Source: Terebella lapidaria (lineage: Eukaryota > Annelida > Polychaeta > Terebellida > Terebellidae). Taken from it: a DNA stretch of 64,000 bases. The translations under genes and the position numbers were made by a program. The stretch is taken from positions 3,038,001-3,102,000 of the forward strand of contig OX424561.1 of assembly GCA_949152475.1 (NCBI GenBank), read 5' to 3'. Positions 25,501-37,512 of this stretch are shown here, piece after piece. Position 1 is the stretch's first letter, and every line of letters begins with the position of its first letter. The notes below the pieces were generated by a model, which had not been told where the DNA came from, searched no databases, and worked only from the letters and a program-made list of their open reading frames with translations.

Positions 25501-28500
25501 GGTGAGACTGAAAGTTTGACGTATCCCCAATAGTGACAGCGGTTTTCATCCATAAAAAGACGTTTTGGTCACAGATATTCATAAAAATGCAAATGTAGTA
25601 ATTCCTCAGTCTGACCGCCAGGGAGATTGTTCGCTTCCGTTTTGGCCTGAGTGGGCTATCTTGGTATAGAAAATTTTTGATTATATTCAGCACACAGCAG
25701 CTCTGGCACTACTAAATTTTTAGCTTACCGGCCCTTTGGGCCGATAAGCTATTGTCGTGGTATTTCGTCCGTCGTCCGTCCGTCGTCCGTCGTCCGTCCG
25801 GGTCTGTAACTTTTTTTTGACGTGATGAATTTCCCCATAAATTTGTCAGAACATACCTTGGGCCAGTATCTAAAGACGTTTTTTTAATTTTTTTGATTGA
25901 ATCGTTTTTGCCGATTTGGCGGCCATTTTTGACGAAAAATTGCCAATTTTGGACTTTGGAGGCCATTTTCTCAAAAACTGTCTGATCAGTTTTGAGATTT
26001 TTGTTTCAAAACATTCCTCTTATGTACCTTTATGATGTGTATAAGTTTCGTTGCCCTGGAATCGCCGGTCTGCGTGTGGCGGCCATTTTGATTTTTTAAT
26101 GGGAGCTGTGCAGAGTAAACTCATAGAACACTTGAAGATAGAGCCTAAGTAATGGCACATTCAAATGGGAAACCATATATTGCGGTTTGAGTGATGACCT
26201 TGAATTTGACCTTCAATGACCTTGGAAGGTCAAAACGACCTTTTTTTGTCGAAAAATGACCAATTTTGGACTTGATGGCCATTTTCTCAAAAACTGTCTG
26301 ATCAGTTTTGAGATTTTTGTTTTAAAACATTCCCCTCATGTACCTCTATGATGTGTATAAGTTTCGTTGCCCTTGAATTGCCGGTCTGCGTGTGGCGGCC
26401 ATTTTGATTTTTTGACGGGTCGGCGAAAAAAAATTTTTTTGTCCCAAATCAAGTCACTATTCGTTTTGAGCCATTTCCAGCAAAAAAAAAAAAAAAAATT
26501 TTTTTGCCCATTGAAAAAATTTTTGGACTTAGAAAATTTCACCCAATTTTTCCTTCATAATGGGAGCTGTGCGGAGTAAACTCATAGAAGACTTCAAAAT
26601 AGAGCCTAAGTATTGGCACATTCAAATGGGAAATCATATAATGCGGTTTGAGTGATGACCTTGAATTTGACCTTCAATGACGGCCTTGTAGCGCATGACA
26701 CACCGGTACCCGTAAGATCACCGAAGTTAAGCAACGCTAGGCGTGGGTAATACATGGATGGGTGACCCTGTTTGTGCATTCACCTGCGCTGCTGTATGCT
26801 GTTCACCCAAACAGTATAATTGGGCACCTGGCAATAGACAGAGATGGCAATTGTGTATGCACAGTTTCCCTGCGCCAAATAATGGCTGCACATGGAGCTG
26901 TATTCCTCCCAGGAGGTTGAGTATGTGTCGGAGTGAACAGGTCTGCCGGGGATAATAATTGTGCAGTCAGAGAGACCGACTTGAGTTGGTGATCCTAGAC
27001 TATAAAATGCTCATTATTATAATGACCTTGGAAGGTCAAAAACGATGAAATTTGTCTTTGGTGGCCATTTTGTCTAAATCTATTCAGACAGTTTTTCTCA
27101 AAATCATGTATAAGATTCTCTTTATGTACCTTTGTGATGTGTAATTTGATTTCGTACTATAGTCCATACAGAAAATGTGTTTCCAGCAACATTTACGAAC
27201 ATTTTTTGACAATTAGAGTTCAAGATCAGTGTAACAATGTATATGTTGGAAAATCAATACTCTGCGTTTCTCATGATTGCCGGTAAGCTACAGCACCCTT
27301 GGTGCTATGTTTTGTTATCGTCTGATGAATCTTCTATTGAAACTGTAATAAAAGCGAAAATCACAGCCCACTCAGCAGCAGAAGAACATAGCATGCTGAG
27401 TCAGTTACAAATAATTGCTGTCATAATGTGCAGTGCATAATTTATAGGTTAAAATACTAGTATGATCACAAACCTGTCTCCTTGTTACCCAACAGATCGT
27501 GTATGAGTTTTTCCTGCGTTTCTTGGAATCACCAGACTTCCAGCCCAGCTTGGCGAAGAAATACATTGACCAAAAATTTGTGTTACAGGTAATTGACATT
27601 TTGTGTTGTGTGTAAATTATGTGCACATCTCTCCTGAGTTTTGTGACGTGTTGACTTTGCCCATGTGACCATGTAACTGAGATCCAAATTTCCCCCGCAG
27701 TTGTTAGAACTATTCGACAGTGAAGACCCTCGTGAAAGAGACTTCCTGAAAACTGTTCTGCACAGAATCTATGGAAAGTTCCTGGGACTACGAGCCTTCA
27801 TCCGCAAGCAAATAAACAACATATTCCTCAAGTATGTGTGATACTGCAGTGCTATATTCTGAAGTATTGATCTTTCATATGGTTACGTTGGTGTTGAATC
27901 ATGGTTGCTTTCTTCGCAGATTTATTTATGAAACAGAGCAGTTTAATGGCGTGGGAGAATTGTTAGAAATTTTGGGAAGGTGAGTATCGCTGGTGAATCT
28001 GGTGATTAAAAATGGCAAGTGGGAAAAAGTTCACAATTAATTCACGCAAAAAGAAACAAGTCAATGTACGATAACATATCGTTCGCAAGTATGAATTCAA
28101 ATACTGGTACAATGTATTCTAAATGCTGATGTGTAAATAAATCCTCAACTTTGTTCACAATTAAATACTGGTACAATGTATTCTAAATGCTGATGTGTAA
28201 ATAAATCCTCAACTTTGTTCACAATTAATTCACGCAAAAAGAAACAAGTCAATGTACGATAACATATCGTTCGCAAGTATGAATTCAAATACTGGTACAA
28301 TGTATTCTAAATGCTGATGTGTAAATAAATCCTCAACTTTGTTCCAGCTTTTTTAAGTTGTTGATTGTTTTCTCTCCGACACAGTATAATCAATGGTTTC
28401 GCACTACCGCTGAAAACAGAACACAAGCAGTTTCTGACCAAAGTTCTGATTCCTCTTCACAAAGCAAGAACGCTCAGTCTCTATCATGCCCAGGTAACAC

Positions 28501-30267
28501 AATCTTAACTGATCTGAACTTTTGCGAGATTATGAGTCTTATGCGGGTATATTGTATTCTTTGCTGTGTTTGTTAAATGTAGATTCAAAGACTGAGTGAG
28601 GTACCTTGTATTTTTGACCATTTATGCCCTCTTACTTCGCAGTTGGCGTATTGTGTTGTACAGTTTCTGGAAAAAGACGCTCCACTCACAGAACCGGTCA
28701 GTCTGACATTTCCCAAATAACCGGCCAAGTTATACGATGTCATAATACAAAAATAAACCGCTTGGGAAGAGCCACTAGCCACTAGTCAGATTCAACAATC
28801 AACATATAATGAAAATTATCCATTGAGAATATTAGCAGCAGTTTACTGATACACAATTTAATGAATTTATAACCATTCGGTAATTGACCCAATGTTGTGA
28901 GGTAAAAATGTACACTTTCATTTCCGTATAGGTTGTGCGAGGGTTGTTGAAGTTTTGGCCTAAAACATGCAGTCAAAAGGAGGTGAGTGTGAGAGTTGTG
29001 TTGAGGAAGTTTGAATCAGGTATGGGTGTTGTGAGTAATGGTTTATATTGCTAAATTTTGAGCATTGTGGCACTGGATGCACAAATTCCTGCTTACTGTA
29101 AAAATACTAATTTTGGCGGCAAGTAAATTTGGCAGTTGCGAGCCCCATGTTATTTTGCGGAGATTTAATTTGGCGGTTTCAAAACCACATGTATATCGCT
29201 AATATATATCTAGTTAATTTGGCGGTTTTTCCCCTACCGCCAAATCCGCCAAATAAATCGTCCTCCAATATTAGTCATCAATGCGCTGTTGCTCCGCCAG
29301 CATGTACCCGGTATTCCCTCGTGTACCAATGAGACATGTTGTCATGGTGACAGGTGATGTACCTTGGTGAGATTGAAGAGATCCTGGACGTCATTGAACC
29401 GTCACAGTTCCAGAAGATCCAGGAGGCTCTGTTTAAACAGATCGCACGCTGTGTCTCCAGTCCACATTTCCAGGTTTGCTACTGAAATAAACATTGTCTG
29501 GCTTGTATACAGACAACTTTCGTGTATATAGATGCTGAATCTCATCAGTCTGTAAATGGTGACACATCTTGTGTAAGAATTTTGATGATATGAGTGGTTC
29601 TCCAAGGGGCAAAAATATTGTTACAAAATTGTGGTGTTACTACTGTGGTACATATCTGTGTTTGCTGTACCTGTCACCAGGTGGCAGAGCGGGCTCTGTA
29701 CTTCTGGAACAACGAGTACATTATGAGTCTGATTGAGGAGAACTCCGTGGTGATACTGCCCATCATGTTTCCGGCCTTGTATCGAATCTCCAAGGAGCAT
29801 TGGAACCAGACGATTGTCGCACTCGTCTACAACGTGCTCAAGACCTTCATGGAGATGAACAGCAAGCTGTTTGATGAGCTGACAAGTAACTACAAGGCTG
29901 AGAGACAAAAGTAAGTGGAACTAAATCTCTCCCTGGGGGCTCCAATGATCCATTGGGTTTCTCGGTCTGTGGTACCAACACAGAATGAGGTAGATTAGTC
30001 GTTGATCATACTTGCGAAATGTTTTAGCCTGGAATTGTATAGAAAATCATCGAATGTTGAAGATTGAGACAGAAAGAGTAACATCATTGTGACAGAAGGA
30101 GTAACATGACTGTGACAGAAAGAGTAACATGATTGTGACAGAAAGAGTAACATGATTGTGTGGTTGTTATGATCAGGGAGATGAAGAAAGAGAAGGACCG
30201 TGAGGACCTGTGGAAGAGGCTAGAGAGACTGGAGGTTAACCACAAGAACATGATAAAGTCGTCGTGA
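15667..30267 (+). CDS. PPP2R5E: PP2A B56 (B') regulatory subunit, PPP2R5E-like, complete
   Basis: Twelve coding exons splice in frame to 459 aa (human epsilon has 467): 15667-15808, 22448-22644, 25273-25374, 27496-27588, 27701-27831, 27920-27979, 28385-28493, 28643-28696, 28932-28982, 29354-29473, 29681-29910, 30177-30267. All introns are GT-AG. B56 subunits are curved HEAT-like proteins that bind the PP2A A/C core and choose substrates, including those with LxxIxE motifs. Seen here: a variable basic N-terminus ([12 protein letters not shown]), the conserved core ([58 protein letters not shown]) and a charged helical tail ending IKSS. The N-terminus and the [12 protein letters not shown] segment fit the epsilon/alpha branch rather than gamma/delta. 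Exon 2 ends in a repeated splice donor (separate entry). Intron 1 is 6.6 kb. Confidence 0.95.
16258..16553 (+). mobile_element. tRNA-derived SINE with (TTA)n tail
   Basis: The head resembles a class II tRNA (Leu/Ser type): A-box-like GTGGCCGAGTGG at 16266-16277 and B-box GGTTCGATCC at 16331-16340. A body of about 150 bp with no tRNA similarity follows, then a (TTA)n tail from about 16498. It is not a functional tRNA gene: pairing is imperfect and the body runs straight on from the tRNA-like part. Confidence 0.75.
18226..18436. mobile_element. 211 bp MITE with TACTGTAAATCC inverted ends
   Basis: Starts TACTGTAAATCC and ends GGATTTACAGTA; the inverted similarity runs inward for about 40 bp (GTCCTTTTATTT against AAATTAAAGGAC). 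TA may be the target duplication. It lies in PPP2R5E intron 1. Confidence 0.7.
22631..22785 (+). repeat. 33 bp minisatellite spanning the exon 2 splice donor
   Basis: The last bases of exon 2 and the first of intron 2 (GTCGTAAAAATG then GTGAGT) are repeated. Candidate GT donors lie at 22645, 22678, 22711, 22744 and, in a diverged unit, 22776. The first four are exactly 33 bp apart and near identical. Each unit translates in the exon frame to [11 protein letters not shown] without a stop; a TAA comes in before the fifth donor. Orthologue comparison (YPEVVRM before the junction) points to the first donor as ancestral. Confidence 0.9.
22786..25272 (+). other. Intron 2 of the PP2A B56 gene, remainder
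   Basis: No gene or recognisable element. A GT/G-rich run lies at about 24345-24370. Small ORFs near 23435-23892 look like noise. Confidence 0.5.
25431..25676. mobile_element. Foldback element in intron 3
   Basis: Inverted arms at about 25431-25477 and 25629-25675 (CTATACCAAGATAGCCC against GGGCTATCTTGGTATAG, then CAGGCCAAAACGGAAG against CTTCCGTTTTGGCCTG). It starts about 55 bases after the exon 3 donor. Confidence 0.7.
25723..27155 (+). mobile_element. Related TIR element (GCTTACCGGCCC type) in intron 3, split by a SINE
   Basis: The head hairpin is GCTTACCGGCCC, TTT, GGGCCGATAAGC, followed by a CGTC-rich stretch and the GGCGGCCATTTT section, as in the GGTTACC family but with different ends and no 134 bp array. 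A section containing GGGAGCTGTGC occurs twice (about 26100 and 26560). A 5S-headed SINE splits it at 26682-27020. The right end near 27155 is approximate. Confidence 0.6.
26682..27020 (+). mobile_element. 5S rRNA-derived SINE (SINE3 type)
   Basis: The first 80 bases follow the 5S rRNA internal promoter: CCGAAGTTAAGCAACG (A-box region) and TACATGGATGGGTGACC (C-box region). An unrelated body of about 260 bp ends in ATTATTATAATGAC. AATGAC occurs directly on each side (26676-26681 and 27021-27026). The uninterrupted version of the host sequence, with AATGACCTTGGAAGGTC, is present near 26215, which confirms the insertion point. Confidence 0.85.
28027..28345 (+). repeat. Recent tandem duplication in a PPP2R5E intron
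   Basis: Between exons 6 and 7 a segment of about 67 bp (with TACTGGTACAATGTATTC) occurs three times, and a longer flanking segment (with CACGCAAAAAGAAACAAG) twice. By eye the copies are identical, so the duplication is very young or could be an assembly artefact. Confidence 0.8.
29095..29275. mobile_element. Second copy of the CTGTAAAA/GGCGG MITE, right end lost
   Basis: Starts ACTGTAAAAATACTAATTTT and matches 14730-14921 over most of its length. It stops at about 29275, in CCAATATTAGT, so the right terminal repeat is cut. It lies in the intron before the exon at 29354. Confidence 0.65.
30068..30160 (+). repeat. 22 bp minisatellite before the last PPP2R5E exon
   Basis: Four copies of a 22 bp unit (GACAGAAAGAGTAACATGAT type) lie in the last intron, ending 16 bases before the acceptor at 30175-30176. 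Confidence 0.8.
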
Positions 30268-33060
30268 AAACTGCGCGTGACCTCACACGCTGCCTCAGTG
30301 CTGCTGTCTGGTGTGCTGTCCACAAGTTCTGGCCGCATCATCGAATCATCATCTCATTCGACTGGCTTTTCTGCGTCGTCGTCTCACTTTGTCTGGTTTC
30401 TATTTATGCTTGGTCGTGTTTTGTTTTTCACTGTTATCTGGAGCTAACTTCCTCTCTATGCTTACACGAGCTGTTGCTGATCAGTTCCCGGCCTCGGCAT
30501 GTTTCCTTCAGTGGGTGGGGCTACGGGAGGGTCGCAGTTGTGTACATGTTTTATCACGTGAAGGGTAAGGGTTTCTTTATGTTTGTCCAGTTGAATCACG
30601 CGATTAAACCTGTACTATAACTGATACGGCATTAAGTAACAACACAAGTTGCTATTGTACATCTGTTTACAGTTTTCAAAGCACTTTGTATAATGTACAT
30701 ATTTAGGAGCATGCTGTATATTCAAGGGACAGTATCCAGCAAGATATTGTCCGATGAGAGTTTGTGTATTACCGGCACACCATTAGTGCGGTGTGTTCTC
30801 TTTTCTGTACCTCTTCAATTACTGGATGATTCTATGTGGCGCTTGTGCACAATTCTATTGTAAATGGTTACTGTAGATCAATGATTAATGTGTACAGCTG
30901 CTTTTGGTAGAAACTAAGTTACTTGTTTTCCATAATATGATTTAACAGATTGGTCTGACGTACAAGCATGACCTATATATTTTCGTTTTTCTGTTCATCA
31001 CAGTTATTTATGCAAGCCTGTCAGCCTTGTAGTATTGCCGCCATCTTGTACAGTGACAGATGCTGTCACTCGCACAGTTGTCATCACGAGACTGAGCGGC
31101 TATTTATCTGGACTTGCAAAGGTGTAAATAAAACAAGTGTAATTACAAATGGGGCATGATTGAACATGGGAATGCCTAGCCTGGCAGCCAAGGTAACCAA
31201 TAAATTTGTATCGTTTGAAGCACCCTGCTATATGCATGTGTAACTCTGAGATAGCAACGAGATGTGAGTGACCTTTCTGTTACTTGGCTTACACTGTATG
31301 ACAAATTGAGATTGTGCATGTTGGTTTCTTGGTTCTCTGTACATAGCTGATACATTTTGAGAAGGTTGTTACCATATGTTGGAGTCTATCAAGGTATTTC
31401 TACTAGATCCTATACTGTTATCAACGTGTGCATTTCACCACTGAACAAAAACCAAGAGGTTGCTTCAGTTACGATTATACTTCAAGTATGTTCATGTGGA
31501 CATTGGCAGTAATATTAGCAGCTTGTTAACACTCAGGATAACCATTTTATTTTCACTATCGAAACAAAAGTTTTGTACAAACTTTTTTGCAGCATGACCT
31601 GGCCATTTGTTATTAGATGTCAGTTGATAAAACTTTCTCATAGGTTATTGATACGATTGCCGGATGCCTGAGATGAGCCTGACTGGTGAGGCATCGATGG
31701 CGAAACACACGTGATTTAGTCCCCTATCATGACGTCATGAAGCTTAACATGATTATGCTTGTGATTAATTGTTGTTGCTGCTTGTTTCTGATAACATGAT
31801 ATCAGCTGTTGTGTTTTATAGCAATCAGATTGTTCATAATGTCGCTTGTTAAATGTTATATCATTTCAGTTTCACTATGTAAACGACATAGAACCACATT
31901 ATACATTGATGTAAAACAAATATCTGTTCAATCTGAAGGAATTGTCATGCATCCTTGTAGTGTTTAGGCCAACAACCTCACACCCGGAGAGCCAGAGTGA
32001 TGGAGTAAAACCTGATAGATTGTGCGCTGTATGTAGACAAGAGATTGAGATCGGGGCCCAGATGCCGAGGACTGGCAGTGACGATCTACCGGGGATGTGT
32101 GCGTGTCTGCTAAGTCTGTCTTGTCCCAGCAAATACAATGTACATAATGCGTAGATCTTCATGTATATATGTAAATGGAAGTTGGTGTGTCTGCCTCTTT
32201 GCGTTAACCTTGCATACACTAAGAGAAAGGTGTTTGTTATGCTACCCAAGTCCTATATTATATTTATATGCACTCTTTGGTCCACTGTTACGGTAGTTAT
32301 TGTTGAGCCTTTGTTGGATGTATATCACAATGTTACCCCCCCCCCCCCCTCCCCAAAAAAACACACACCCTAGTACCTTTTTTGTAAAACAATCGGCAGT
32401 TTAGCTCTTGTTGTCAGTTATACCAGTACATGTAAGTTTGGATCACACCGTGACAGAAGGGGCAGTGTGTGCGTGTTTCGAATCATCTCATAACCAGGTC
32501 ACTGACTGTGACAAGCGGTGCCAGGACGCACATGATATCTATAGATTTGTGTTCTTGTATCTGTATATGACCCCCCCCCCCCCTCCTGAGCCCCATGTGA
32601 CCATGTCTGTTCCAGTCCGTATTCTGTTCTGCCTTTTGCACAAAAGCCATGCAGAGAATGCTGCCGTGAACTTCATCTCTGTGTGTAGGGAGGTTCATTG
32701 AACGTCAGACCAGCATCCACTTACAAAGTCAAATAATTACAAATTATAGCATGTAACTATTATTTTGGGTGACAAAAAAAAAAACTTACAAACAGTAGGC
32801 AAATTTCAGATATATGCACTGCGTTTGCACCAGAACAAAGTATACCTGCATGGTTTTTGAGATCTGTACAATCGACATCCATTATCAAGGCAACTTACTG
32901 TTGTTAACCTCAGAATTGACTCTGTGGTCGAGGTCACAAAAATCACACGGTACATTTTGTTCTCGGTGAACTTTGTTGCAGCAAGAAACATTAGCAAAGG
33001 CGTGTTCAGTTTGATGTGAAGTAATGTAAATAAACTAGTTAAACCTGATTGTTTTGTTTT
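30268..33060 (+). other. 3' UTR and downstream flank of the PP2A B56 gene
   Basis: No coding sequence. AATAAA occurs at 31127-31132, 31199-31204 and 33029-33034; the last is followed by a T/GT-rich stretch (TTGTTTTGTTTTGTTC), the best downstream element. If it is used, the 3' UTR is about 2.8 kb and nearly meets the GNPAT 3' end. C-runs lie at about 32337-32350 and 32571-32583. Confidence 0.4.
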
Positions 33061-33097
33061 GTTCTTCTTATCAAATCTCACCTAGGATTGTTTATCA

Positions 33098-33103
33098 TTT
33101 ATT
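33098..33103 (-). terminator. Candidate polyadenylation signal of GNPAT
   Basis: AATAAA on the minus strand, about 370 bases past the GNPAT stop and about 65 bases from the opposing candidate signal at 33029. Confidence 0.4.
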
Positions 33104-33474
33104 AAAAAATTAAACAAGTTTCTGGTGACTTAAGACAATGATCAAACAATGGCGGAAGAAAAGGTTATGAATGACTTGAAATTTTAATGGTACCTGGCAG
33201 TACTTATATTCTTTTATCGCATGTACTAAAGTTAGTCTAACGAACACTACGGGGTATATGGCACAGTCAAGTTGCACAATAGGTATGCCTAAAAAAATGC
33301 CAGCTTTTGAAAGAAAATAATATTCTTTGAAATTATATTGCACACCCCTATGCTGAATCATGGTTGATGCAATGCAACTATTCACACAAATTTCTTCTAA
33401 AAAAAAGTATGATACTTACATTGTTATACATAAAAAGTATGTACAAATTTGAATATATATTTGTAAGGTGGATT

Positions 33475-36400
33475 TTATAATTTTGCTGAAACGACTATGT
33501 TCTTTGACTTGGCTATCAATGCTATCACAGCGGTGGGTGGGACCTCGATGTAACGACCTAGAAAACAGAAGCAATATTTGTATATGTGGAGTTGGTAGTG
33601 ATAGAGATGAAACTAGTTTCAAAATCGCAAAAGATGGTTAAAAAAATTACCAATTTCTTCAGCTATCGTAGACACCACCATGTTATTGGGCGATAGCCAT
33701 GGTTCCTCGTTTCTGAAAATAGGACGTGAATAGTAATATACCAAATTTCATTAATATCAGTTCACTTCCATTATCACGTACCAACAAACAAAATAATATT
33801 GGTTTACTTTCATAGCAGAAGTGTTGAAATTTGGAGGAGGAATATCCTTTGTTTATTGTGAGTAGTTCACGCATATTCTATTATCGGTACTAATAATCTA
33901 TAATGTTAAAGCAAAGGCTTTCTTCCTGTGCAAGGTGTTCTATCTGTAGACTGACCGCTTGTCCTTGTACATAGCGCCCATCTCGACAAGGGCGTTGAGG
34001 CCGTTACCAAGGAGATCCAGAGAGAGAACCTCGTAGTGTTTGAGAACGTTTTCCTGCAGGAGCTGAATCCCGAGTCGCTGCGCGTCCTTCGCCAGCTCCT
34101 TGGGCTTCTTGGGCAGCGGGCGACCATGGACATCTCCCTTCAGGGACAGCATGTGCTGGCACAGAACCTACATCGCAGACATGTCAATATCACTTACAGG
34201 AAACAAACGGACACTGTGGGATATAAATATGTTGCATATTCATAACGAGGGATTACTATGAACTCACCCAAAATCAGGCTGGTTTTATTAACAATGACAT
34301 AAAATCAGCTTCTATGATTATTAAATCTATAGCAAGTTAACTCCATATCTCAAACATGAAGAAGGAAGATGGAACTGTTTGGTTTCTCTACATACTGGTA
34401 CCCCATAAATTGGAGCATGATCCAGTGACCTTCGATACCCACCCAGTAACCCACTAGGAAAGGCTCAAACATCTGGCTGAAGAATGTGGAAGGCTTGTTG
34501 ATGGATTTCTTCACTTGTATGACATCATTGTGAATGACCAGACTGCCACTGTGGCTCAGACTCAATATTGCATGCTCAAAAGCCTGCAAAATAGTCCAAA
34601 TATGTTACTTCCAAAACTCTTGAAGATACATGGTCACAATTTTAACACGAATTGATCGTATCTCTTCTCACATTACCTGTTTGTTTATATTACCTGTCTG
34701 GTTTCTCCTGGCATAAATACAAAATCCTTGGACAGAAGCTTTTCCAGGAAAGTGTATTTTTGGAATAATTCATCTGCAATTGGAAGTCACAGATTTTACA
34801 TATGAAAAGTGAAAGTACTCCTCACTTTCATTCAGGCAAGTAATAGTTAGCAGTGATTTACTAGTAATATGGTTGAGCTCTACCTTTAGTTATTTCATCC
34901 TTTGTACAGTTGTTAACTGTGAGTGCGATGAGCCCGATCCTCACAAAGACGTGAAGCAGCTGGTTTCTGTACGAGGCTAGGATCAGATTGGTCGCAGCGT
35001 TAAGCAGCACCTCGTCTTTGACGGGTTTGGCGACGTGTGCCGGCTTGACCAGCTTCAATACAATCATTTCCTCACTGTCGGTGGTGACGATGTTCGTGTG
35101 TAGACTGAGGTAGTGCTGCAGCACGTTGTCAATGGATGACTCTCCAGGCCAGTCCACGTGCGCGCCCTCGTTGTATGCCTGACGCTTGAGCCAGTCAACC
35201 TCGCGCCCCAGCTGCTTGAAGGAGATCCCTTCACGGTTCTGCATCAGGACAGCGGCCATCAGCGACCATGGTGAGATCACCAGGTGGCGCTGCTGCTCCA
35301 GGACGATCTGGTACGAGATCTCCCGGGCCACGTCTTGCTCCTTCTTGGTCAGGTTATTGATGTACCTGCAACAGGCAATATTGTGGAAACTCAATAAAAT
35401 CTTCTTGGTTTCATGCTGATGTCCATCAAGAAGTCAATCATTTCAACACATGTTATTACATATACATTAATAATGTCTTCATGTCAACATTACTAGATCA
35501 TAAATTTTCAACAAAAACCATCATACCAGTAAAATTGCAAGTTCAAGCTCACCTTGGTTCCAGTCCATGTAGAACTCGATCTATTTTTGCAATGGACAAC
35601 TGTCGGACTGATATTGCATTCCCGATGTGGAAATGTACATTACCAAAATCTTCAGATAAGATGTTCCTTGCCTTGAATAAACCCTGCATACAAAGCAAGA
35701 TGGGAATGAGTTGACAGATCGAAGTACCATTAGAACGTCAGCACTACCGGTATCACCGGTACAATAATTCCATTCTGCCGAGATCGGAATCTGTTGGATA
35801 TCTAGTTTTATGTTGGATTCTACAACATACAGAGGTGGATTCCTTGGGTTTTGGAATGCCAAGGAGCTCGTAGGCGTAAAGACTCTCCTCCAGAATCCGA
35901 TCGTAACTGATACTGATGGGAACAATCATCAGGTCGGGGACCTCTGCTTTGTAATACGACTCCAGAGCCGCTGATAACATTCCTGGCAAACAAAGACGGT
36001 GGATATGTTGTGAGATTGTTTGATATATGCCACATATAATATATACATTATATAATGTGTACAAAGTATACATAAACGCAATATAATATGCATACACAAA
36101 TCTTATCATGGCAGAACATAAATGGGTTTAGCAAGGGCAAAATTCTGCTAAGGAAAGTACACATTTGAAGTTTTCAAACATGATGAAAGGAACAAACCTA
36201 TTTTAGGAGAGTAAGATTTAGCTGTTCTGCTTCGTGTTCCTTCCACAAAGAACTCAACCGGAGCGTCGCCGTTCCGTAATTGTGTCTGTACGTATTCTGT
36301 GAATATCGCCCAATACAGCCGATCTGTTCCGAATGACCGCCGAATGTAAAATGCCCCACAGTTCCGCAACAACCAACCGAAGAACTTCATGCCTTTGAAA

Positions 36401-37512
36401 TCTGCAGGTAAACGTGATACACATATTGGAAGCGAGCCACACCCCAAATACCAAGTAACACTAATATGCCGTATATATTTTTGGGAAATTCTGCCCGTAT
36501 TCGACGGATTTCACTATCTCAGAGGCATACCCATGGCAGCTGCTATGATAGGCAGTGGCAAGTCGTAGTGGTAGAAGATCAGAGACACCAGCAGGAAATC
36601 CATGTAGCTGCGATGTGTCGGCATTAAGATCACCGGGTACTCGTGGAGCAAATGTCGCATCTGAAAATGATCACTGACACTACAGAAACCCAAACAATTC
36701 ATGAATTGTCATCTTTCATGTATCATAAATTGGAAGGACCATTATACATGTTATATGAGAAACCAAATGCATTGTTTATCAACAATTTATTTAGGTTGTC
36801 CCTTACCTCACGAATGCCTTCCTCATTGACGTAAATGCGGTTGTATAGAGCCTTGAACACTTTCAACATTCCCATAGCGAAGCCTCGGATGGCTCGAAGG
36901 TTCAAGTTGTGCGCCATGTCATCAAGGATGAACTTAGCCTCAGCAAGGATTTCTTTCCGAGAATGCCCTGTTTCGTCTGAGATCTAGACAAAACAAATGT
37001 TATTTCCAGTTATCAGGGATCAATGATGGATATTTTGAAAAGGAAAATTCACTTTAATTTCCAGTAGGTAATGAGATAATGGAGGTTGACAAATGAATAC
37101 TGACTTTTTCAATCATGTATTTGACTCTGTCACTATTCATGACATGTGTTTTGACATCTTCAGCACTCCTTCTGATATTGTACTTGTATCTAGGCACATT
37201 TTTTCTTTTCCTCAAGCAATATTTCAAGTCACTGGAATGTCGTCTCTCTTCAATTATATCCTCATAACCGTCCTTATAACGGGCTTGTGTTGAAACATCA
37301 CTGGGCTCATCTAAAGACAAGATTGTGTAATTATGTAATTGTTTGTGTGGCAATCTGAATTATTTTGAACGAGCATGAAGCATGGATAAAGAATAAGGAT
37401 TGATGTTCATTTGTACCTCTGTTTATCCATGAATTGCGAGACTGTTCTTTTTCCTTCATGATTTTCTTCTGCCGTGACGATTTATTCTTCAAAAGTAATC
37501 CTCCATCAATGC
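33475..37512 (-). CDS. GNPAT: Dihydroxyacetone-phosphate acyltransferase, peroxisomal
   Basis: GNPAT acylates dihydroxyacetone phosphate, the first step of ether-lipid (plasmalogen) synthesis, inside peroxisomes. Thirteen exons, in gene order: 37512-37417, 37310-37105, 36983-36807, 36660-36531, 36401-36198, 35982-35831, 35683-35553, 35365-34884, 34773-34694, 34583-34392, 34167-33956, 33712-33651, 33557-33475; phases agree at every junction. With the ATG at 37459 the product is 717 aa (human 680). Seen: acyltransferase block I HRSYMD (His158, Asp163), block [12 protein letters not shown] (about 201), block [12 protein letters not shown] (about 236-244), block [10 protein letters not shown], and C-terminal SAKL, a PTS1 signal (human also ends AKL). 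The start is uncertain: exon 37512-37417 is open upstream of that ATG and preceded by an acceptor, so the 5' end may be noncoding or an upstream coding exon may be missing. Confidence 0.93.

Noticed and set aside
26682-26770. 5S rRNA gene
   Set aside because: Only the internal promoter region resembles 5S; the remainder is unrelated and flanked by a target duplication, so it is a SINE.
33940-33955. End of GNPAT at SVYR
   Set aside because: A GTCAGT donor just before it joins in phase to two further exons that match the family and end in the peroxisomal AKL signal.
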